Part shown: piece by piece, positions 1 to 9,940 of the stretch
Layout of the letters: each line of letters starts with the position of its first letter
Position numbering within the stretch: position 1 is the first letter of the stretch
Source of the DNA: Chrysemys picta bellii
Taxonomy: Eukaryota; Chordata; Testudines; Emydidae
DNA: 64,000 bases
Assembly: GCF_011386835.1 (NCBI RefSeq)
Contig: NC_088797.1
Coordinates: forward strand, 89,786,264-89,850,263
Reading direction: 5' to 3'
Program-made: the position numbers and the translations under genes
The notes under the pieces: model-generated
What the model was told of the DNA's origin: nothing
The model's database searches: none
What the model saw: only the letters and a program-made list of their open reading frames with translations

Positions 1-1290
1 AATACTTGTAAAGTTGCTGCCATTCTTGTATCTATGTAGACTTGCTCTCTACTACAATTTTTTGCCTTGTAGGAATATGTATTGTCACTCTCAATTCATT
101 TACTCACCACCAGCAATGTACTTTTTCCCGTAAGGCTTTAGTTGAGACAAGAACTCATCTTAATACTTATTTTTATGCAAAAGTGGACTTTTATTCAAAT
201 CTAAATTAATCCAAATCACTTTTTTATTTAAAATAGTGGGTACTCACACAATTTAGTTACTAAGGCATTGCACAATTTATACCCCGTGAATAAACCTTAG
301 TCCTAGCAGGCAATGAACTGGAAAAATGAATGTCAGTTCTACACTGATGGTTAAAGTCTAATCACACCTCCAATGTAGACCATTTCTGACAGAATGGCAA
401 GTTCATTTTCCTGAAAGCAGTCAGTTGATAAACATAAAATACTCATAGTAGGTTCAGTAATTTCTCAACTCCTGAAAACTTTCAGAATTCAGCAGAGCCA
501 AAGAGCCTGTCAGGCATATGATTGGGGGTGCTTTATCAAAACTCTGCTGTGGCAGCAAAAAGACTCGTGCATTAATTTAGAGGATCTAAACATTCCATAA
601 CACACGTAATGTGCTAGTCAGAGGTTACATCTGATATCATTGTGCATATTTTTGTTGATAAGATTCCTGTACTTATAAAGTGATATAGAAAACAGGATAA
701 ATAAATATTCTTAATGTAGCCTAGACTACACTAGAGACATTTCAAGTATCCATTCTTAAATGAGTGAATAACCTGATATAAGAAACCTTGCAATATTTTG
801 CATGTTGTAAAGCCTTGGGGCCTATCTTGTAGCATCTTCCGCCTACTGGACCAAGCTTTGCTCTTGCTAAGCCAGCTGACTCTGTGTGGTAATTCTGTCT
901 GAACTCTCTCTAGGACTCAAGGGAAGCAGTTTCCAGAAGTGTTAGTTGTTTTATTATAAGCCTTCTTAACACAACATATCAAAACCACACAGACCCTTCC
1001 CTCAAAAGTCTGTGCAGGCCAAGTAGTCCCTTCCCAAGTCTGTCCCTCCCACAGTAATTTCAGCAACCCAAAACTTCCTGGCTCTTCCATCTGACGGTAT
1101 CCCTTATACCATCGCACCTGTACATATTCTATAAATGTATGTAATTGTAAAGATAAAAATGTAAATTTTCTGCGTGCAATAACACTTGATGGATACACTT
1201 TATAATCTGATATTGATTATATTCAGCAAGTTTATGCAGTGTCATCACATTAAAGAGGTTAAAATAGTTACTTCATCAGTATTTTGTTTG
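1..1290. other. No recognisable feature
   Basis: AT-rich sequence. Short open frames are present on both strands, but none shows domain-like composition, repeated motifs or flanking signals. I see no RNA gene or transposon end. Confidence 0.5.
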
Positions 1291-1297
1291 ATGGGGA

Positions 1298-1885
1298 TGT
1301 GGCAAATGGGGGGCTCTTGTTGCTGGCACAGAGGCCCGAGGACAGCAACAGCGGGGTTCGTTGCCTGGTTTGCTTCGTGCCAATAAACATACCGGGTTGG
1401 AGAAACAGTCAACGTTTATTTGAGATCTCAAAGTGGTGCAAGGAGACAGGCAAGTCTCAAATCAAGCACACCAGCAAAAACAGTTTCTCTCTTCTTATAC
1501 ATTTTACAACTAAGCCCCCCCTCTCTACCACCCACCCTCTATCTCTCCCTTTACTCCCCCTCCCCTCCCTACCGAAGGCATGTTTATACATTTAAGCAAT
1601 TAAATCATTCTAGGGCTATAAATCTAGCTTGTTAGTAACTTCTCTCTAAACTGTTACCTGGTCTTGTTTACCCTTGGTTTATTACCTCTTCAGCCAGAAA
1701 CATGCTAGCCTCATCATTATCGCTTGGTACCTGGTATGAGGGGAGGGGGGTTTGTAACTGATAACTGGCTGTTTGCACATTCCAATTTCTGCCCTTGGCT
1801 TTTGATGTTGATTAGAGTTAAACATGGAAGGATAGAGTTTAAACATGGAAGAACTTTGGCTCAGGCAGGCCTAGTGACCCCAACA
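1298..1885 (-). mobile_element. Probable solo LTR, minus orientation
   Basis: Read on the minus strand, the segment starts TGTTGGGGTCAC and ends CCATTTGCCACA, so it has TG...CA ends. A polyadenylation-type AATAAA lies in CTCAAATAAACGTTG about 150 bases before the end, preceded by an AG-rich stretch, which is the usual U3-R-U5 layout of an LTR. I could not find a matching target duplication, so the edges are approximate. It may be an endogenous-retrovirus or gypsy LTR. The family is not determined from sequence alone. Confidence 0.45.
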
Positions 1886-2214
1886 CTCTGTTTTAGCTTT
1901 ATGGATATTATATGTCCATACTGATTTGATATTGTATTGATTGTAATGTGACTATGGCTGTATTTAGGCCCAGAAAGCAGCCAATGGTTTCAGATAAATC
2001 CTGTTGTCAGTACTCTAACAATACAGGTGTCATTACTTTTGAAGTTTCACTTCCACTCAACACTGGCTGGCAACACCTGGGGAAGGGAAGATCTAGGCAA
2101 ACAAAAAGCTTTGGTTCTGATAAAAATAGCTTGACAAATAGACAGAGGAGAGACTCTGGAAGGGGTCTGGAGAAATGCAAGCTGGTCCTCAGACTCAGAA
2201 GGAGGTAGTCTGGG

Positions 2215-2848
2215 TGTAGCAGGGCAGTCACCCCGCTCTGGCTAAGAAGGGGTTAAAAGCCAGCCCTTGGAGAGGGCTGGGGCTGAGAGAGAAAACCCTA
2301 GGCTGATTGGGGAAGTAGCCACAGCTGGGCCACGCCCCAATCAGGCCGCAGCCTTCAGAGAGAGAGAGGGGCCTGGCTGCTGGGAAGCTCAGGGTGCCTA
2401 GAGTGAGGCAGGGCTAGGGAGAGGCCAGAGGGGCTGGGGAGCTCCAGGCTGGCAACTCCCCAGGCTGCAGGGCCTTGTCCAAGGCCCCATAAAGGCACTA
2501 GGTTGCACTAGGAGGCAGCGGGTCCAGACCCAACCTTGCCTATGATGAGTGGCTGACACTGTAGTCTGCCCCAGGGTGCGGGGGCGAGTTGGTGACTGGC
2601 AGTAGCCTATGGCTGAGGCAAGGTGGGGGTAGGGGGTGGGGGTTCCCTGGTGAGGGGAGACCCTGAGAGTGAGGGGTTACTGCCAGGGGGCAGCACCCCA
2701 GATAACAGGGCACCAGAGTCTAGGGAGGGATGGGGGGGCCTAGTGGCAGTGGGACACTGGCCTGCAGAGGGCGCTCCAAGGCTGGAAACAAGCTAATGCC
2801 CAAGACACCAGCAGGAAGCGCTGCAGGGGTAAGTCCCACATGCTTACA
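2215..2848. mobile_element. Solo LTR with 5-bp target duplication CTGGG
   Basis: The segment begins TGTAGCAGGG and ends GCTTACA. The five bases CTGGG occur immediately on both sides (2210-2214 and 2849-2853), which is diagnostic of retroviral-type integration followed by LTR-LTR recombination. The 634-bp sequence is GC-rich, with no internal coding region left. Its last 300 bases are clearly homologous, in the same orientation, to 56251-56565. The strand of transcription is not clear. Confidence 0.85.
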
Positions 2849-4485
2849 CTGGGATTTAGTTAAGGCCTAACTAAACTTGCAAGGGAAGAGTAAGGGTTAA
2901 GTAAGAGGATATGTGTAGAGGAATTTATTGTTTTAACTCTTTCTTTGTGCTTGTTAAGTTTGTATGAACCAATAAATTGTGCTTGTGTTGACAAAGCTCT
3001 CCTCAGTCACTATGTTTCATAATGGTCACAAGCTCCTGAAGAGGATTCTATAGCAGGTTGGGCTGGCTGAGGTAAATCCAGGAAATGGGGTGTTATAGCT
3101 TGTTGATCTAATCAAAAGTGAGGTGAACTGTGAGGCTCCCTCTGGGAGAAGTATAGGTAGAGGCCTATCACATGGAAAGAGGGCCTGCAGAGAGACATCA
3201 CAGGTACAGCCTGCCCCCAAACTGTAATAGGGCCATCCTTCCTCTGTCTGTTGATGTAGAACAGAACTTGGTAGCACAGAAATCAGTGACTTTCAGCCAA
3301 CTCCATCTTGGGTAGTCCTGGGCCAGAATCCCTGGACTCCCCCTCTTCCAGTCCCCCAAGCAGACTCCCAGCTTCCAATCCGACCTCCCACACCCCCCTG
3401 TTGTTCCTCCTCCTTGTCTTTGTCTCGCTTCCTGGGCAAAGAGTCACCTGGTTGCATCCCCCTCCTGGGTCTCAGGTTATGAAGGGCACTGATCATAGCA
3501 TACATGCAAACAGCTGGAGCAGCCTCACCTGCCCCAGAGTTCTCAGCTAAAGTCACACACCACTATTCCCACCAACGAGATATTGGTACAGCACACAGGG
3601 AAACTGAGGCACACGCAGTAGTCATACAAAACAGTAAAACTCACATAGGCTCAACAGTAAGACTCACATACAACATAACAAGGGAAAATCCCCACTTTGT
3701 CACACTCCCACTTTATGCTCTCCTATAACTTGTTACTACTTCTGAATAGGATTCTAAGATCTAGCAGTTGACCCTTGCAAATATGGGCCCTGACTACATT
3801 AGAGATCTCTTGCAGCCTCCTGCTACTTGGGTATTCCACTGTGCATGGCTTCAGTTTGGCAGACCTCAGCAATGGAAATTATTTCCCCCTGAAATTCACT
3901 CAAGCTCTCTCTCTCCCTGCTTTTATAAAGTATCTCACATTCCCCACAGAGACTGTCCTATAGAATTATCACTGTTGGCTCCAGCATTATTGATGTTCTC
4001 GCCATTTCCTTTTTTCCTTCCTTTTAAATTAGACCTCCTTATTTGCATCATCTGTTTGACTTTTCAGAGGGTGGTTATAATTATGCTTTTATTACATGTT
4101 AAGTTGTTTAATTATGTTGTAGCGTGCAGAGTGCCTTGTTGGAGTGAGCTGATAGTTTGGTTTGTCTTAGCTATCTTGGATTTTAAGCTCTTTGGGCCAA
4201 GGAAAATGTCTCTTATTTATTAATTGCATCAGTGAATAATACTGGGCAAATGCCAACTCTTTCATGGTGCCCACTGTAGCAATTTTAGCATCAGAACATG
4301 ATGACTTTAAGATGTTCTTATTTGCTCCCTTCTTGTGGTTGTTGGTGAGTTTAAATGGGCACATGGTTGGACTGATGGATTGTTGTTTGTTGTTTTAATT
4401 TGTGCTGTCTTGATATATAGTATACTAGGGGGTGTTGGATAATTGTTTGTTGTGTGCTATTTCCTTGGTCTTCCATCCAAAGATA
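2849..4485. other. Unassigned, possible LTR-like debris
   Basis: The plus strand at 2960-3000 has an AATAAA-containing segment next to a run resembling LTR R/U5 sequence. The minus strand from 3704 begins TGTGACAAAGTGG, as many LTRs do. No matching direct duplication was found, so these are only candidates. From 3710 to 4485 I see nothing recognisable. Confidence 0.3.
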
Positions 4486-4489
4486 CCTT

Positions 4490-4640
4490 TAGTAGGGTTG
4501 TGAGTTCAATCCTTGAGGGGGCCATTTGGGGATCTGGGGCAAAAATCTGTCTGGGGATTGGTCCTGCTTTGAGCAGGGGGTTGGACTAGATGACCTCCTG
4601 AGGTCCCTTCCAACCCTGACATTCTATGACTCTATATGAG
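4490..4640 (+). mobile_element. tRNA-related SINE, 5'-truncated
   Basis: GGGTTGTGAGTTCAATCC at 4495-4512 fits an RNA polymerase III B box (consensus GGTTCGANTCC). It is followed by a conserved body, and the tail reads CCTTCCAACCCTGACATTCTATGACTCTAT. That tail matches CR1 3' ends, so the SINE probably borrows CR1 machinery. This is the architecture of the tRNA-derived SINEs of turtles. The A-box half is missing or unrecognisable. Confidence 0.75.
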
Positions 4641-4886
4641 ATGTTGTAACTGAATAATGTTGACATGTTACACTATTTTTTCTTTGTTAAAATAATTTAT
4701 GTATGAATCTTAGTAATTTAGCTAAAAAAACTTACACAATATGAACCAAGAGAGAATGCCACGTGAATAATGCAGGTAACTTATTTTGGGCTAGAATGCA
4801 TCATTAGAGTCAGCTCAGAGTGATGGTAGCATGTACGATTTCTGAGAGAGAATTGTTTCTTCCTTTGCTGCAATCAGAGAGTCAGG

Positions 4887-4922
4887 CATTGTCTACATAG
4901 AAAGTTGCACCAGTTTAACTAA
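4887..4922 (+). mobile_element. Left arm of a palindromic MITE split by Harbinger
   Basis: The arm ends ...GCACCAGTTTAACTAA. Its inverted partner starts at 9872 (GATTTAGTTAAACCAGTGC). The two arms are contiguous once the Harbinger insertion and one copy of its TAA duplication are ignored, so they are one older MITE interrupted by the 4.9-kb element. Confidence 0.7.
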
Positions 4923-5345
4923 GGGTATGTCTACACTACGAAATTAGGTCGAATTTATAGAAGCCGGTTTTATAGAAATCGGTTATATACAGCCGATTGT
5001 GTGTGTCCCCACATAAAATGCTCTAAGTGCATTAAGTCGGCGGACCGCGTCCACAGTACTGAGGCTAGCGTCGACTTCCGGAGCGTTGCACTATGGGTAG
5101 CTATCTCACAGTTCCCGCAGTCTCCGCCGCCCATTGGAATTCTGGGTTGAGATCCCAATGCCGGAATGATGCAAAACAGTGTCACGGGAGTTCTGGGTAC
5201 ATGTTGTCAGGCACCTCCCCCTCCGTCAGAGCAACCGCAGACAATCGATTCGCGCCTTTTTACCTGGGTTACCTGTGCAGACAACATACCATGCCAAGCA
5301 TGGAGCCCGCTCTGCTCAGCTCAGCTCACCATCACCATATGTCAT

Positions 5346-5546
5346 CTGGGTGCCGGCAGACATGGTACTGCATTGCTACACAGCAGCAGCTAATTGCCTT
5401 TTGGCAGTAGACAGTGCAGTATGACTGGTAGCCTTCATCGGTGATCTGGGTGCTGGCAGACGTGGGGCTGGCAGACGTGGGGCTGCATTGCACACAGCAG
5501 CAGTCCCTTGCCTTTTGGCAGTAGATGGTGTATTAAGACTGATATC
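5346..5546 (+). repeat. Imperfect tandem duplication in Harbinger 5' region
   Basis: Two diverged units of roughly 90-100 bp share TGGGTGCYGGCAGACRTGG, CTGCATTGC, ACACAGCAGCAG and TTGCCTTTTGGCAGTAGA. The second unit contains an extra short direct repeat, GGCAGACGTGGGGCT. The region is noncoding and lies between the left terminal repeat and the transposase. It could hold binding sites for the element's own proteins (inference). Confidence 0.65.
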
Positions 5547-5812
5547 CATCATCGTCATATTGCATGTCAATCATGGGCACCTGGGCAGACATGCTCAGTC
5601 CTATCGAACTGTCTTGACGATGATGGCTATCAGTCTTAGTACACTATTTTCTGCCAAGCGCCCAGTATTTTCTGCCAAGCACCCAGAAGATGCCGAGGGC
5701 TATCAGTCATGCTGCACCGTCGTCTGCCAGCTTAAGATGTAAAAAATAGATTTGTTCTGTATTCATTTGCTTCTCCCTCCCTCCATGAAATCAACGGCCT
5801 GCTAAACCCAGG

Positions 5813-5845
5813 GTTTTGAGTTCAATCTTTGGGGGGGCCATTCTG
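5813..5845 (+). repeat. SINE-like B-box fragment inside Harbinger
   Basis: GGGTTTTGAGTTCAATCTTTG followed by GGGGGGCCATT closely matches the B-box segment of the SINE at 4495-4525. Only about 33 bp is shared. It may be a remnant captured by the transposon lineage before this insertion. Confidence 0.5.
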
Positions 5846-5985
5846 TGTGACAGATGCACAGACACCTTTGTTGATTTTAATTCCCTGTACCTGTACGCCA
5901 TGTCGTCACTCGCCCCTCCCTCCCTCCCTCTGTCAGATACTAGTTTCACGCCTTTTTTCAGACCAGACGCCATAGCACTGGGATC

Positions 5986-7289
5986 ATGGAGCCCGCTCAG
6001 ATCACCACGGCAATTATGAGCACTATGAACACCACGCGCATTGTCCTGGAGTATATGCAGAGCCAGGACATGCCAAAGCAAAACCAGGACCAGCCGAGGA
6101 GGCGATTGCAGCATGGCGACGAGAGTGATGAGGAAATTGACATGGACATAGATCTCTCACAAGGCACAGGCCCCAGCAATGTGCAAATCATGGTGTTACT
6201 GGGGCAGGTTCATGCTGTGGAACGCCGATTCTGGGCACGGGAAACAAGCACAGACTGTTGGGACCGCATCGTGTTGCAGGTGTGGGACGATTCCCAGTGG
6301 CTGCGAAACTTTCGCATGCGTAAGGGCTCTTTCATGGAACTTTGTGACTTGCTTTCCCCTGCCCTGAAGCGCCAGAATACCAGGATGAGAGCAGCCCTCA
6401 CAGTTGAGAAGCAAGTGGCGATAGCCCTGTGGAAGCTTGCAACGCCAGACAGTTACCGGTCAGTTGGGAATCAATTTGGAGTGGGCAAATCTACTGTGGG
6501 GGCTGTTGTGATCCAAGTTGCCAGGGCAATCAAACACCTGCTGATATCAAGGGTAGTGACTCTGGGAAATGTGCAGGCCATAGTGGATGGCTTTGCTGCA
6601 ATGGGATTCCCAAACTGTGGTGGGGCGATAGACGGAACCCATATCCCTATCTTGGCACCGGAGCACCAAGCCACCGAGTACATAAACCGCAAGGGGTACT
6701 TTTCAATGCTGCTGCAAGCCCTGGTGGATCACAAGGGACGTTTCACCAACATCAACATGGGATGGCCGGGAAAGGTATACATGATGCTCGAGTCTTCAGG
6801 CACTCTGGTCTGTTTCGAAAGCTGTAGGAAGGGACTTTCTTCCCGGACCAGAAAATAACTGTTGGGGATGTTGAAATGCCTATCGTTATTCTTGGGGACC
6901 CAGCCTACCCCTTAATGCCATGGCTCATGAAGCCATACACAGGCAGCCTGGACAGTAGTCAGGACCTGTTCAACTACAGGCTGAGCAAGTGCCGAATGGT
7001 GGTGGAATGTGCATTTGGATGTTTAAAAGCGCGCTGGCGCAGCTTACTGACTCGCTCATACCTCAGTGAAAAGAATATCCCCATTGTTATTGCTGCTTGC
7101 TGTGCGCTCCACAATATCTGTGAGAGTAAGGGGGAGACATTTATGGCGGGGTGGGAGGTTGAGGCAAATCGCCTGGCCGCTGAATACACGCAGCCAGACA
7201 CCAGGGCGGTTAGAAGAGCACAGCAGGGCGCGGTGCGCATCAGAGAAGCTTTGAAAATGGGTTTTGTGACTGGCCAGGCTACGGTGTGA
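5986..7289 (+). pseudogene. PIF/Harbinger transposase (DDE_Tnp_4 type), two lesions
   Basis: The frame opens at ATG 5986 with an acidic N-terminal region (ESDEEIDMDIDL). A helix-turn-helix-like segment follows around residues 130-180 (YRSVGNQFGVGKSTVGAVV). The DDE core then shows D in GGAIDGTHIPI near residue 215, D in VILGDPAYPL, and E in VVECAFGCLKARW, so the catalytic triad is present. Two lesions break it. An extra TA in GGTATACAT at 6776-6779 shifts the frame. In the shifted frame a TAG at 6825-6827 replaces what looks like a Gln codon. The rest of the protein continues to the TGA at 7287-7289. It would catalyse cut-and-paste excision if intact. The small number of lesions suggests fairly recent inactivation. 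Confidence 0.9.
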
Positions 7290-7411
7290 AACTTCTGTTT
7301 GTTTCTCCATGATGAACCCTCCGCCCCTGCCCCCCACCCGGTTCACTCTACTTCCCTGTAAACCAACCACCCCTCCCTCCCTTCCCCCCCTCGAGCACCA
7401 CTTGCAGAGAC

Positions 7412-7417
7412 AATAAA
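7412..7417 (+). terminator. Poly(A) signal AATAAA for transposase gene
   Basis: CAATAAAGTC lies 123 bases after the transposase stop codon. It is only about 30 bases from the opposing poly(A) signal of the minus-strand gene, so the two element genes converge tail to tail. Confidence 0.6.
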
Positions 7418-7445
7418 GTCTTTGTTACTTCACATTCATGCATTC

Positions 7446-7451
7446 TTTATT
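7446..7451 (-). terminator. Poly(A) signal AATAAA for Myb-like gene
   Basis: TTTATT on the plus strand reads AATAAA on the minus strand, about 130 bases after the Myb-like gene's stop at 7584. Confidence 0.55.
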
Positions 7452-7583
7452 AATTCATCACACAACTAGGGAGATAATTGCCAAGGTAGCCCGGGATGGG
7501 TGGGGGAGGAGGGATGGAAAAGGACACACTGCATTTTAAAACTTTAACTCTTATTGAAGGCCAGCCTTCTGATGCTCTGGCAA

Positions 7584-9520
7584 TCATCTGGGGTGGAGTG
7601 ACTGAGTGGCCGGAGGCCCCCCCCACCGTGTTCTTGGGCGTCTGGGTGAGGAGGCTATGGAACTTGGGGAGGAGGGCTGTTGGTTACACAGAGGCTGTAG
7701 CTGCGGTCTCTGCTCCTGCTGCCTTTCCTGCAGCTCAACCATACGCTGGAGCATATCAGTTTGATGCTCCAGCAGCCGGAGCATTGACTCTTGCTTTCTG
7801 TCTGCAAGCTGACGCCACCTATCATCTTCAGCCCGCCACTTGCTCTTTTCATCCCGCGATTCAGCCCTCCACCTCTCCTCTCGTTCATATTGTGCTTTTC
7901 TGTAGTCTGACATTGACTGCCTCCACGCATTCTGCTGTGCTCTGTCAGCATGGGAGGACATCTGGAGCTCTGAGAACATATCCCGAGTCCGCCGTTTTCT
8001 CCTTCTAATCTTCACTAGCCTCTGTGAAGGAGAAACATTTGCAGCTGGTGGAGGAGAAGGGAGAGGTGGTTAAAAAAGACACATTTTAGAGAAAAATGGG
8101 TACACTCTTTCACATTAAATTTTGCTGTTCACATTACACAGCACATGTGCTTTCGTTACAAAGTCGCATTTTTCCTCTTATATTGAGGGCCTGCCGGTTT
8201 GGTGTGAGAGATCACTCAAGCAGTGCCAGGCAACAGATTTCGGCTTGCAGGCAGCCATGGTAAGCCACAGTCTTTTGGCTTTTTAACCTTCAAACAGTAC
8301 TGCCCTCATTTCCCATACCAAGCACCCGTTGGGTTGGCCATTTAAAATGGGTTTGCAATGTAAAAGGAGGGGCTGCGGTTTCCGGGTTAACATGCAGCAC
8401 AAACCCAACTAACCCCCTTCCCCCGTCACACCCAATTCTCGGGGATGATCACTTCACGTCTCCCCCCACCGCGTGGCTAACAGCGGGGAACATTTCTGTT
8501 CAGCAGACCAGGAACGGGCACCTCTGAATGTCCCCTTAATAAAATCACCCCATTTCAACCAGGTGACTGTGAATGATATCACTCTCCTGAGGATAACAAA
8601 GAGCGATAAGGAATGGATGTTGTCTGCATGCCAGCAAACACCGGGACCATACGCTGCCATGCTTTGTTATGAAATGATTCCAGACTACGTGCTACTGGCC
8701 TGGCGTGGTAAAGTGTCCTACCATGGCGGACGGGATAAGGCAGCCCTCCCCAGAAACCTTTTGCAAAGGCTTTGGGAGTACATGAAGGAGAGCTTTCTGG
8801 ATATGTCCCTGGAGGATTTCCGCTCCATCCCCATACATGTTAACAGACTTTTCCAGTAGCTGTACTGGCCGCGATTGCCAGGGCAAATTAATCATTAAAC
8901 ACACTTGCTTTTAAACCATGTGTAATATTTACAAAGGTACACTCACCAGAGGTCCCCTGTGTGCCCTCAGGGTCTGGGAGCACGCCTTGGGTGAGTTCGG
9001 GGGTTACTGGGTCCAGGGTGATAAACATATCCTGGCTGTTGGGGAAACCGGTTTCGCCGCTTCCTTGCTGCTGTGAGCTATCTACATTATCTTCATCCTC
9101 ATCTTCCTCGTACCCCGAACCCGCTTCCCTGTGTGTTTCTCCATTGAAGGAGTCAAAGCACACGGTTGGGGTAGTGGTGGCTGCACCCCCTAGCATGGCA
9201 TGCAGCTCCGCGTAGAAGCGGCATGTTTGTGGCTCTGCCCCAGACCTTCTGTTTGCCTCTCTGGCTTTGTGGTAGGCTTGCCTTAGCTCCTTAATTTTCA
9301 CGCGGCACTGCTGTGCGTCCCTGTTATGGCCTCTGTCCTTCATGGCCTTGGAGACCTTTTCTAATATTTTGCCATTTCGTTTACTGCTATGGAGTTCAGC
9401 TAGCACTGATTCATCTCCCCATATGGCGAGCAGATCCCGTCCCTCCCGTTCGGTCCATGATGGAGCTCTTTTGCGATCCTGGGACTCCATCACGGTTACC
9501 TGTGCTGATGACCTCTGCAT
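7584..9520 (-). CDS. Harbinger Myb/SANT-like DNA-binding protein, two exons
   Basis: Exon 1 is 9520-8947 and exon 2 is 8044-7584. The intron starts GTGAGT and ends TCCTCCACCAG. Joined, they give 1,035 bases with no stop before the last codon, a 344-residue protein. I chose the ATG at 9520 because the open frame upstream begins only with GTG. Residues about 15-100 form a Myb/SANT-like (MADF-type) domain with the Trp-rich start WTEREGRDLLAIW and the later segments QQCRVKIKELRQAYHKA and CRFYAELHAMLG. An acidic linker follows (YEEDEDEDN). Exon 2 encodes a basic RRRKRRTRDMF motif, likely nuclear targeting, and a long charged helix (QQNAWRQSMSDY through ELQERQQEQRP). It is the second protein of Harbinger elements and probably binds the element ends with transposase. 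No lesion is visible, although the transposase beside it is dead. The splice sites are inferred from sequence. Confidence 0.85.
8449..8859 (+). CDS. Unrecognised ORF in the Myb-gene intron
   Basis: The frame is open from 8449 to the TAG at 8857-8859. Its recognisable part starts at a GTG at 8473, and there is no ATG until about codon 48 after it. The protein has ordinary amino-acid composition and globular-looking segments: PLNVPLIKSPHFNQVTVNDI, PGPYAAMLCYEMIPDYVLLA, and a C-terminal LLQRLWEYMKESFLDMSLED. I do not recognise a family. It lies wholly inside the intron of the minus-strand Myb-like gene and on the transposase strand. TCTCCCCCCACCGCGTGGCTAACAG just upstream could be a splice acceptor, so it may be a downstream exon rather than a complete gene. 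It could also be captured host sequence or a decayed third element gene. Being shadow sequence is unlikely, because the opposite strand is noncoding here. Confidence 0.5.
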   Translation, partial: SLHVSPHRVANSGEHFCSADQERAPLNVPLIKSPHFNQVTVNDITLLRITKSDKEWMLSACQQTPGPYAAMLCYEMIPDYVLLAWRGKVSYHGGRDKAALPRNLLQRLWEYMKESFLDMSLEDFRSIPIHVNRLFQ

Positions 9521-9871
9521 GGTCACCTGTGCTCTCCACGCTGGGCAAACAGGAAATGAAATTCAAACGTTCGCAGGGCTTTTCCTGTCTACCTGGTTAG
9601 TGCATCTGAGTTGTGTCCAGAGAGGTCACAATGAAGCACTGTGGGATAGCTCCCGGAGGCCAATAATGTCAAATTCCGTTCACATTACCCCAATTCTGAC
9701 CCGCTAAGGCCGATTTTATCACTAATCCCCTCGTCGGAGGTGGAGTAAAGAAACCGGTTTAAAGGGCCCTTTAAGTCGAAAAAAGGGTCTTAGCCGTGTG
9801 AACATGTCCAGGCTTAATTCGATTTAACGCTGCTAAATTCGATCTAAACTCGTAGTGTAGACCAGGCCTAA

Positions 9872-9940
9872 AGGTGTGATGTAAATCTGATTTAGTTAAA
9901 CCAGTGCAAACCCCTCTGTGGATGCTCTTATTTTCTTTTA
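9872..9940 (+). mobile_element. Right arm of the MITE split by Harbinger
   Basis: GATTTAGTTAAACCAGTGCAA is the inverted complement of the arm ending at 4922, followed by GGATGCTCTTATTTTC. Confidence 0.65.

Larger units (their letters stand above)
4923..9868 (+). mobile_element. PIF/Harbinger DNA transposon, near-complete
   Basis: The terminal inverted repeats are about 35 bp: GGGTATGTCTACACTACGAA on the left and, reverse-complemented, AGGCCTGGTCTACACTACGA on the right. A 3-bp TAA duplication (4920-4922, 9869-9871) flanks the element, as expected for this superfamily. It encodes the two canonical proteins in convergent orientation: a DDE transposase (plus, 5986-7289) and a Myb/SANT-like protein (minus, 7584-9520). 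A third open frame lies in the intron of the latter. In Harbinger elements the Myb-like protein helps transposase reach the nucleus and the element ends. This copy cannot be autonomous because the transposase is broken. Confidence 0.9.

Noticed and set aside
917..1198. 93-codon minus-strand frame in the first kilobase
   Set aside because: Composition is unlike a structured protein, and there is no homology that I recognise, no splice context and no neighbouring frame.
3768..4223. 151-codon plus-strand frame
   Set aside because: Rich in Leu/Phe/Ile from AT-rich DNA with no motif. Nothing around it suggests a gene.
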